Shown: positions 38,527 through 46,809 of the stretch, one piece after another | Numbering within the stretch: position 1 is the stretch's first letter | Layout of the letters: the number at the start of each line of letters is the position of its first letter | Assembly (NCBI GenBank): GCA_030849805.1 | Contig: JASANZ010002120.1 | Span: 1 to 48,958 of the forward strand | Direction of reading: 5' to 3' | Length of the DNA stretch: 48,958 nucleotides | From: Sergeia podlipaevii | Taxonomy: Eukaryota; Euglenozoa; Kinetoplastea; Trypanosomatida; Trypanosomatidae | Made by a program: the position numbers and the translations under genes | The notes under the pieces: generated by a model | Database searches by the model: none | What the model saw: the letters and a program-made list of their open reading frames with translations, nothing else | What the model was told of the DNA's origin: nothing

Positions 38527-41026
38527 AGGACGATGAAATAAAATTAGATGCTGAAAGTGTAAGAGAAGAAAATGCAAGAAGGACGGGGAGAGAAATTCTT
38601 TTTTTTAAGATAGAAAAGAATTGAATAGGAGATAGAGAAAAGGAGAGCGGAGGGAGGGAAAGAGGAAGTACATTGGGAGAAACGTGTGTATGTGGTCAGT
38701 ATGCGGAAGAAAGATTTTTTTTCCTGCCATCTCACCAAATGTCATTTCCCATCTTCTCGTGATTGCTTTCTCTCTTTCTCTTTACATATAGATATGTCTG
38801 GTTGCTATTGTTGCTGTTGTTGTTGTTGTTGTTGTTTTTCTCCTCCTTTCTTTTGTCTATCTGCATTTCACTTTAGTTCTTTTTTCTTTTTTTCATTGTT
38901 GTTGTTGTTGTTGCTAATGCGGTCTTCTTCTCCGACGGTGCTGTCCACACAAAGCCTCGCCCACATTTCTCCATCGCTCTTGCATCTCCACTCTCTGTCT
39001 CTTACTTGCCATCACTAATACGCAGCATTCTGCGTCAACGGGAGCGCGAAGACAATGATGATGATGAAGATGGTCATTCCCTTTTTATTTTTTAAAAATG
39101 GAACAGGAGGAAACAAAAACACGATGTATATCTTTGTTTGACCCATAAATATATATTATCTTAATGGTGTGTGTGGGCGTGCTTGCGAGTGAGTAAGTGA
39201 ACGCTTCGCGCCACCTCTGCATATACAAGCATAAGTGTGTATGTACGCATATGTATAGTGAGAGAATCTAGACATCTCTCTCTCTCTTTGCGTATGTATA
39301 TGTATATATGTATGCATATGTAAGTACATGTGCTGATGGAGAGGAGTGAAGAAGGGGAAGAGGAGTATTTGTTAGTGTGTATTTGTATATGTTTGTTTGC
39401 TTCTTGACTTTTTCTTTCTACGATGTATATCTATTCAAATATTTGGCGCTGTTGTTGTTGTTGTTGTTGTTGCTTTGGCGACGTGAGTACATGTGTATGT
39501 GTGTTTGTTTGTTACTACAATTTTATATGCACGTATTACTGACCTTTACATTAGTATTTTTCTTATGTTTTTTTTTGCCTTCTTATTGGGGGAGGAAAGG
39601 AATTTGGGAACACCCTTTGGATAGTGTGAGATGTGCCGCTGACATTAATGTACTGTCTGTTAGTACAGATGCATGTGTGTATGTGTCTTGCTTCTCAAAG
39701 GGTGTGCATGAGCATGTCTGTGAGTGTGTGAGTGTGTGAGTGAGTGTAAGAAACAGCGGAGCCAACAGATGGATGAAGGATAGTAAGAGGGTTTGTTATG
39801 AGTGTCAAAACATGACTCCCCCCCCCCTGTCTACCGTGGGTTTTTTCCTCTCTTTTATCTTTCTTTTTTTCATGTTTATCATCTTTGGTATGTGTTCCTT
39901 TGTTTTGAAGTTGTGGTGTCACTCCTGCTTGTTCCATGTGTAAAGCGCAGTGCCCTTATTATGTATTCAATTATAGAGAGAAAGAGAGAGAGATAGAAGG
40001 GAAGGAAAGAAAGAGGCAAAGAAGAAAGAAAAAAAAAATACTAGGAATCGCGAAGATAGAGATCTTTTCTGTAATGCATACACACATATACATACATATA
40101 TACATTTTTTATGATGCTTTTTTTTCTTTTTCTTTTTTTTTGTTGTTTTCCTTTTCTTTCTCTTATGTTGTTGTTGTTTCTTTTCTTTTTTTTCTTTTTG
40201 TGCTGCCTTGATGTGAAGTATATTATCCTTTAAAACCAAACACCCGAACAGAAAGCGTGAACAGTTCTTGCCGTTTTTCGCTGAGGAACGATGGGGGAAT
40301 AATGCATATATTTATATTTTTATATATATCTGCCCAGCCATGGAAGGGTGTATTGTAGGGAAAGGGGAGAGAGAGAGAAGCGGCGTCGTGAGAGAACATG
40401 AAATACTGGCCGTTGTCTTTAGGATGTGAAAGAGAGAGTGAGAGAAAAAGAAAAGGGTGGGCAGCGGTAGTATTGCCCGCTGATCTCTATTATTCTCCAA
40501 CTGCAGACACAACTCCGACTGTTCTCTCACGCACGTATGCTCATGCTCCTTCTTTCTTTTTTCTTTTACCAGTACTTGTTGTTTGTTTGTTTTTCTCTGT
40601 TCTCACGTTCTCTCTCTCTCTTTCGTATTACCCCTTTGCGAATGTTTTTTTTTCTTAATATTTATTCTTTCAGTACACACAAACGCAAACTGAAAACTCA
40701 ACTAAAGTGTGATTAGTATTAAAGTATATATATATATATATAAAGGAAAGTTGTAGTGTTGACACACTTGTGACGCCACACTCAAATTTTTACGTACATT
40801 CAATATATATATATATATTTCTCTCGGGGCTCCTTTCTACGAAGGTAGAACATGATAGGAGACCTTGTAAGCCATTGAAGAAGAAGAAGAAGACATAAGT
40901 TTAATATCTTCTTTTTCTTCTTTTTTGCTTGCTTTGAGTTCAATAGAGTTGCTTCTACTGCTGTGTTGTTGTTGTTGTTTTTGGGGTTCGTTTTAGGTTC
41001 TTGTACTTTCTTGTAAGTACTTGAGT
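38527..41026. other. Long AT-rich spacer
   Basis: 2.5 kb with GTT runs (about 38808-38836, 38897-38913 and 39449-39472), TA runs (about 40724-40742 and 40803-40818), TG/GTGA repeats and poly-T tracts. Open frames are short and compositionally biased. No gene or RNA is recognised. Confidence 0.7.
40905..40938 (+). promoter_or_regulatory. Likely trans-splice acceptor for the 1723-residue protein gene
   Basis: A T/C-rich tract ends in CTTTGAG (AG at 40937-40938), giving an 88-nt 5' UTR. A second candidate AG lies at 40995-40996 after a GTT-rich stretch. Confidence 0.45.
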
Positions 41027-44000
41027 ATGGAGCCAGGGCAGGACGGCATGACACCTAGCACTCAAGCCACAGTATCAAGAAGCAGCAGCGGCAGCACCAC
41101 CACTACGACATTAGCACCTCTAGCAGTAGGATCGATGCTCCAATTATATGCGCTTGCCTCCTTGCTCTCTATGTCCCCGGTTCTGCTGCGTAGGTGCGTC
41201 ATAGAGCGACTGCACAGAGAAACCCGGCAGACTTGTCGTTGTCGCACTGTAGATAGTGCAACTGAGGAGGAGAGGGGTAGTGGCGAGGATGCTCGCGTGA
41301 GTGCAGTTGCGATTGAGACACTGGCCATGGCAGTGGCGTATCCTTTCATGTCATATCCATTTGGGTTTCTCTCCAACACAAACGCAGCGTCAGGGGACGA
41401 CACAGATGAAGTCCACGCCGAGCACACGGCAATAGGGTCAGAAAGAGGAAGAAAAGGTGAGCAAGTGTACACTCCAGCACTACCGGAGCTCTCATTACGC
41501 ATACATATACCGCAGAAGATGGCCCCAAGCTCATCACAGCAAGTAGCACAACGAGAGATGGCGCCCTTTCCCGATTCATTTCCGAACTCTAGTACTGCTG
41601 CCCAGTCTGGACAACAGCAGCAGCAACAACAACGGGAAGATGACCAAGAGAAAAAAGAGAAGAAAAGGAATGATGGGAGGGCACGAGAGCACGCCGCGTC
41701 TCTGTCAACAGAAACGCAGGAGATCGACTGCAAGAAGCTCAGTAGTGGCAGCAGCAGCAGCAGCAGCAATGATGCGAGTTCTGGCGGTCGCAGGACGCTG
41801 CTTCAGAGCATAGACCACCACAGCTGTTACGACATGGTCAACACCGACCAACTGCTCGCTGAGCTCGCGGAACCGCAGTTCCGCAGGCTCTACCACTACT
41901 TACATGGCAGCACTGCTGCTGTTGCGTCCGCAGCCACCATGACGGCATCAGCGTCAACAGCAAGTGACAACGCCTCATTACTAAAAGGAAGGGGAACTCC
42001 TCAGATGCGATACGCGGGCCTCCATATTTATCAAGGAGGCAGTGGTGGCGGAAGTGTGGTGGAGCCTCTACCCGTCGGCTCCACTGCGGCCGCTGTTGCT
42101 GCTACCCAGCGTACTGGCAGAGCTGAACACCAGCAACAACAGCAGCAAGAGAGCGTAGGTACCGACATGACGCGTCGTCGCTACATAAGTGCTGCGGGTG
42201 TCCCTCTATATGCACCACCTGATGTTCTGCGCCGCCATCACTTGGCATTCAAGCACTTGCTACCACCTGCTCTGCAGTCAACCGATGGAATAGCAAGGTT
42301 ATGTGCGACCTCTCCTGCCTTTGTATTGGTGCTGCTGGAAGTGCTCTTGGAGCAGTGTGCGGGGGACACAGTAAAGGCAGAGGCGGAAGCATCAGCGAAA
42401 GGAAAGGAGGCTGGTGGAGGCGGGAGTAGATGGCAAGAAAAACGAGAGGCGCGTGGGGCGAAGCAGCAGGCGGCACGAAAGGCTTTTGAGTTTATATTGG
42501 AGCGCTATGCCCCTGTATTGGCGATGCAGCGGGGTCGGATGCGGTGCGTTAGTGAGCGCTTGCGTAGTATCCTTGAAGGCTGGCTGTGCACTCCTCCCCG
42601 TAGTACAAGCTGCTGCAATGTGAACGATGTCCCACCTACATGGAGGCAGGAGCTGAAGGCAGGCGAGGTGTGGCGTCCAGTGCTGGTGCAGCTTTCTACA
42701 CTGCGGGCATGTGCTGTAGCGCACTTGACGGCTACACAACAGCAGCAGCAGCAGCAAGAGGACGCCGCTTGGGCTCTGAACCTTGCTAGTATTCTCATCA
42801 TGACGCGTGTGTTCCCCTTTTTGGACTTTCCATTAGATGGAATGATGGGGTTAGTGCCCCCTGGTAGTAGCTGTAGCGAAACATCAAAAGGAGTAGCAGG
42901 GGTGGCAGTGGGAAGGGCCGCGGTACCAGAGGTGACGCTTCCTGTGCTTCTCTGTGTGCTTGACGACCTGGTAAGGGCACCCTCTAGTGCAACTGATGCT
43001 GCAGACCTGCAGGACAGCAGCAGCAGCACCATCATTTCTATAGCAGCGGCAGCGAGGGAGCTGCTAGGGTGTTTCTTTTTACCGTCGTCTTGGGCAACAC
43101 GTACCGCAGCACACACCATCGATAGAAGAGGAGGACGAGAACAACAAACTGTGGAAGTGAGGAGTGGAGAGAGTATTGGAGAGGGCAAGTATAGAGATGG
43201 TCTCACACACACACTACGCATCTTACGAGGCGAGTACCGCGAAGTTAACAATGCCATGGAGCGTCGTGCGCAGACCCTCGCAGTGACGCCGGAGATGTGG
43301 AGCCCCATGGTGGCGTTTGCTTTCTGCTTTGTTACCGCCACACAGGTTGGTCCCCTTGCCCTGGAGGAACACATTTGCTTAGAGGCACTTGCGGAGAACG
43401 CTCAGAAGCGGCAGCAGGCTGTAGGAGGCCTTTGCCATCATGGTGATGGTAGAGCTTTAGATGCAATGGTCTCTGCCTCGCGCATGGTGCTGCTGCTGGG
43501 GCACACTGCCTCTGTAGAGGCTCTGGCAGCCAGCTCTGAAGGTGGGGCCTCACTCCGGAGCGAGGTATTCCCTCTTGCAGGTGGAGCCCTGGTGGGTGGC
43601 GCCTTTATGGAGGAAGCAGAGCAAAGCACGCCTCCCAATGGAGAGGACAGGGCGGACGGTATAGCAGAGGGAGAGAGAGATGGTCACTACCCTGCTCTGG
43701 AGGCTCTGGCACAAACTCCTGTGGGCCACCGCGATGCGCCACACCTTCTGCTCTCAGTGGTGTCTCCTTCTTCATCACAGCCAGCATCACCAGAGCAAGG
43801 GCCGCCGCCGCTGCCTTCTTGTCATCGCCCAGGTAGCAACGAGAGTAGGACAACAGGAGCAAGAGGGCGAGGCACACCCCGCCCGAGACATCGCTGGCGC
43901 CTCCCAGAGCGTGTCCCGGCTCAGGTCACCCCTTCCCACATGACTGTCATGGCGTGTCTAACGATGAGCCAGCCCCCCTTATCGCTAGCTGAGATGAGGC

Positions 44001-46198
44001 ATGTTGCAACAGCAGCAACGGCTGCGTTGTCACCATCCTCCTCTTCTCTGCGTGTGATGGCCAACGCCACGCCAGAAAAGGCTAGAGGAAGCAGCGGTAG
44101 TAGCGGCTCCTCGCCCTCTCAGCAGCTTCAACAGCAGCAGCAGCTTCTTCGCGCGCAACTATGTCGTGAGTCCGTCGCCGCCATGGCACAGTGGTGGCTG
44201 CAGGCACTTCTTATGCACATGGCGGACGTTGCTCCACAGTCCGGCAGTGGCGACCCCGCCACGTCCCCCTTCTCTACTATCGCTGGGGGTGTGCTGAAGG
44301 GCTTGGTAATTGCTCCCCACGCACCTGCTGTGTTACAATCCAAGAGAAATAATACCACTAGCCCACTCGCTGCTGCAACATCATCAACACCAGCATTCTC
44401 CTCAGCTCAAGCAGCAGCGGCGTCTGCAGGGCCAACCTTCGTTGATAGCACCACGTCTGCACTTGCCGCTATTGCCGCTGATCCACCCCCAAGCGGCTGC
44501 TTTCCCCTTGCGAAGCTCACGGCGGCGTGTGTGTGCCTCGCGCATCTTCTTCAGCAATCACGTTCATTTCTCGCACGCACCTCGGTCGGGGGTACCACGC
44601 TCGCTCTCGCGCACACAGTGACAGCGCAGCTCACCGCCGAGGCGCGCGGGCTTGCCAAGTTACACGGCAGACGCATGCCTGGGGCGTTGATGATGATGAC
44701 GTCAGGGGTGGTGGCGGATGGAGGACAAGTGGAGGCAGAAGCTAGTGGTTGTAGTGGAGAGGGCCGTCTCACTGATGTCGTGATGCGCGCGGCCACCCAG
44801 CTCACCCTCTACGGCGTGCAGCGGCTTACCTCTATACTGCAGCGCCGCACCATGTATTACCGAGGGTACGGTAGCTGGGCTAGCCAAAATCCAAGCTGGG
44901 CTGCTGCTGATGATGATAGAGGCACCTCGCCCTATGGTGAGGATGAGGATGTGTGCCTTGCAGAGCTGGAAGCCCTTCAGTGCGCTATCCATCTTACGCT
45001 TGAGGCCTGTGCTTCTCATCAACGTCGTCGGCCATTAAGCGCAGAAGCCCAGGTGGGCCTTGGCACTGTCGTGACGGCGCTGGTGCGTCTCGCACTTCTT
45101 CTTGAAGCCGCTGCAGGATCAGCGGGAGAGCCTGTGAATGGCGAAGCGCCGACAGTGATGATGGTGCGCTCCACACGGGTGCGCAGGCTCCTTGCACAGT
45201 GCCTTGGTTGGGCCGCTGCCGCAGTCGATATTGCGCTGCATGAGTACTCCGCTGGCTATCCCCACTTTCTATGTGAATCCCTTGCTGTGCTTTCCAGCCG
45301 GACCCCTGCCAACGTTTTGCCCAGCAGCAGCGGCGGCGGCGATGGTAATGGTGGTTGTGGTATCGTGAACACGGGGAAGGATGAGGTCATTGCTGCAGCA
45401 ACAGCAGCAACATCACCATCAATGCCACTTAGCATGTGGGACGCACTGCGCCAGACTCACTATTGGAGGCTCAACCGTGTGGTGCTGGAGGTGCTCGAGG
45501 CGGCAGCTGCCACCACCGTCATGCCGTCTAGAATGCAGCGACAGCAGCAGCAGCCATCATCTCGTTCTGTAAGTGTCAGTCCCCGTGCTCTCATTGAACA
45601 AATGGAAGCTGAACACAGTGAGGATAACAATGATGATGATGATGAAGAGGAGGTGCCATGTTTGGACGAAGGAGAAACTAGTATGAGGGCAGCAATCATT
45701 GTTCAGGATTCTGTGACGTCACGAGCATCGCTATCCCCAGCACCTTCTGCTTCCCTCACTACAGCACAGCGGGCTACCCAAAGGCAGGCTCAACTCATTA
45801 ACGGCAGCAGCAGTGCAAGAACGCTGGTGGGTGTTATCCCTGCCTCCGCAGCCCCGCCGAGGCTCTCTAGCTGGCCTTCGCCTGGCACTGACACTGGTCT
45901 GCCAGACAGTCAGAAGTACGAGTGGTGTCTGCAGACGATACGGTATTGGACGCGAGAGTGGTGGGCTGCACGTGCACACTTATGCGTCACAGTGCCATCG
46001 AGTGTTTCAGTCGCGACAGGCGGCGGTACGAGGGAGGAAGAGGGGAAGAAAGGAGAAGGAAAGTATGATGATGACGGCGACAGTGTTGGTGGCAACGCTG
46101 CTGGTGGGGGCGAGAGGGACTCATCGTTCATTGGGAACTCGCCGTACTATCGCTGGCGCCACGGGCTAGTGGGAGAATGTGGGGTTTGGTATAGTTGA
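41027..46198 (+). CDS. Large protein of unknown function with Gln/Ser/Ala-rich insertions
   Basis: The protein has 1723 residues from ATG 41027. I do not recognise it. Structured, Leu-rich helical stretches alternate with low-complexity inserts (Gln runs near residues 200 and 365, a Ser run near 245). Possible conserved islands are LQLYALASLLSMSP (near 35), IETLAMAVAYPFMSYPFGFL (near 95) with LPELSLRIHIP (near 150), TDQLLAELAEPQFRRLYHYL (near 275) and SPAFVLVLLEVLLEQC (near 430). Further helical blocks extend to WCLQTIRYWTREWWAARAHL (near 1635) at the C-terminus. There is no signal peptide or clear membrane segment. The helix-rich pattern could reflect an alpha-solenoid scaffold, but that is a guess. 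The acidic DDDDEEE stretch near 1530 is another linker. Confidence 0.85.
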   Translation: MEPGQDGMTPSTQATVSRSSSGSTTTTTLAPLAVGSMLQLYALASLLSMSPVLLRRCVIERLHRETRQTCRCRTVDSATEEERGSGEDARVSAVAIETLAMAVAYPFMSYPFGFLSNTNAASGDDTDEVHAEHTAIGSERGRKGEQVYTPALPELSLRIHIPQKMAPSSSQQVAQREMAPFPDSFPNSSTAAQSGQQQQQQQREDDQEKKEKKRNDGRAREHAASLSTETQEIDCKKLSSGSSSSSSNDASSGGRRTLLQSIDHHSCYDMVNTDQLLAELAEPQFRRLYHYLHGSTAAVASAATMTASASTASDNASLLKGRGTPQMRYAGLHIYQGGSGGGSVVEPLPVGSTAAAVAATQRTGRAEHQQQQQQESVGTDMTRRRYISAAGVPLYAPPDVLRRHHLAFKHLLPPALQSTDGIARLCATSPAFVLVLLEVLLEQCAGDTVKAEAEASAKGKEAGGGGSRWQEKREARGAKQQAARKAFEFILERYAPVLAMQRGRMRCVSERLRSILEGWLCTPPRSTSCCNVNDVPPTWRQELKAGEVWRPVLVQLSTLRACAVAHLTATQQQQQQQEDAAWALNLASILIMTRVFPFLDFPLDGMMGLVPPGSSCSETSKGVAGVAVGRAAVPEVTLPVLLCVLDDLVRAPSSATDAADLQDSSSSTIISIAAAARELLGCFFLPSSWATRTAAHTIDRRGGREQQTVEVRSGESIGEGKYRDGLTHTLRILRGEYREVNNAMERRAQTLAVTPEMWSPMVAFAFCFVTATQVGPLALEEHICLEALAENAQKRQQAVGGLCHHGDGRALDAMVSASRMVLLLGHTASVEALAASSEGGASLRSEVFPLAGGALVGGAFMEEAEQSTPPNGEDRADGIAEGERDGHYPALEALAQTPVGHRDAPHLLLSVVSPSSSQPASPEQGPPPLPSCHRPGSNESRTTGARGRGTPRPRHRWRLPERVPAQVTPSHMTVMACLTMSQPPLSLAEMRHVATAATAALSPSSSSLRVMANATPEKARGSSGSSGSSPSQQLQQQQQLLRAQLCRESVAAMAQWWLQALLMHMADVAPQSGSGDPATSPFSTIAGGVLKGLVIAPHAPAVLQSKRNNTTSPLAAATSSTPAFSSAQAAAASAGPTFVDSTTSALAAIAADPPPSGCFPLAKLTAACVCLAHLLQQSRSFLARTSVGGTTLALAHTVTAQLTAEARGLAKLHGRRMPGALMMMTSGVVADGGQVEAEASGCSGEGRLTDVVMRAATQLTLYGVQRLTSILQRRTMYYRGYGSWASQNPSWAAADDDRGTSPYGEDEDVCLAELEALQCAIHLTLEACASHQRRRPLSAEAQVGLGTVVTALVRLALLLEAAAGSAGEPVNGEAPTVMMVRSTRVRRLLAQCLGWAAAAVDIALHEYSAGYPHFLCESLAVLSSRTPANVLPSSSGGGDGNGGCGIVNTGKDEVIAAATAATSPSMPLSMWDALRQTHYWRLNRVVLEVLEAAAATTVMPSRMQRQQQQPSSRSVSVSPRALIEQMEAEHSEDNNDDDDEEEVPCLDEGETSMRAAIIVQDSVTSRASLSPAPSASLTTAQRATQRQAQLINGSSSARTLVGVIPASAAPPRLSSWPSPGTDTGLPDSQKYEWCLQTIRYWTREWWAARAHLCVTVPSSVSVATGGGTREEEGKKGEGKYDDDGDSVGGNAAGGGERDSSFIGNSPYYRWRHGLVGECGVWYS

Positions 46199-46795
46199 CT
46201 AAAAATGAAAAAGAGATGAGGTGGGAGTTGCTTTTTTTTTTTTTTTTAGGAGGAGGAGTGGCTGCTACAGTGGAAGGATGTATATGTTTCTTCACTCTAG
46301 ACTTAGCGGAAGGGAGGGAATGGGGGCGTAGCTTTCTTGCTTCTATTTGCTGGGTGTCTGCCTGTGTCCCTTTATCTGCATTTTGGTTTTTTTTTTATAG
46401 CAATTGCTTTCGATTTACAAATATATATTTTTTACGTGTATGCATTTTTTTTTTTTTCAAAATCAATAGTGTAGTGCAGTCGCATGTTATTTTTCTTTTC
46501 TCTCTAAACCTCTCTATCTATTTCTTCCCGTTTTTTTTTTCTCATATTCATCTTTGATGTAGCGTGCACTACTACTACTAATACTATTACTACTACTCTT
46601 CAAAGACTCTCACATTTTTTTTTTTGTGTGTGTGAGAGATAGAGAGAAAAAAAAGGGGAGGAACATTTGATATCCACATATAGACAAACACACGCATAGA
46701 AAGGAAAAATAGCAAAAGGAAAGGGACCTAGCTTAGCACTTTCTCTCCCTCTCTGTCTCTTCCTGCCTGTTCTTTCCTATCACTCACTCAACACC
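46199..46795. other. Intergenic spacer
   Basis: AT-rich spacer with several T tracts, an ACT-repeat stretch at about 46566-46598, and a C/T-rich tract just before the last gene. No gene is visible. Confidence 0.75.
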
Positions 46796-46809
46796 ATGTA
46801 TGACTATAG
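46741..46809 (+). promoter_or_regulatory. Polypyrimidine tract at the 5' end of the last gene, acceptor uncertain
   Basis: A strong C/T tract covers 46741-46778. No AG occurs between it and the ATG at 46796; the first AG is at 46808-46809, inside the reading frame. Other candidates are AGs at 46635-46636 (after a T run) and 46735-46736. The choice decides whether ATG 46796 or ATG 46904 is used. Confidence 0.4.

Noticed and set aside
42505..43374. 289-codon open frame on the - strand within the 1723-residue protein gene
   Set aside because: Low-complexity Ser/Cys/Arg-rich translation, opposite to the direction of every other gene, and fully inside a better frame.
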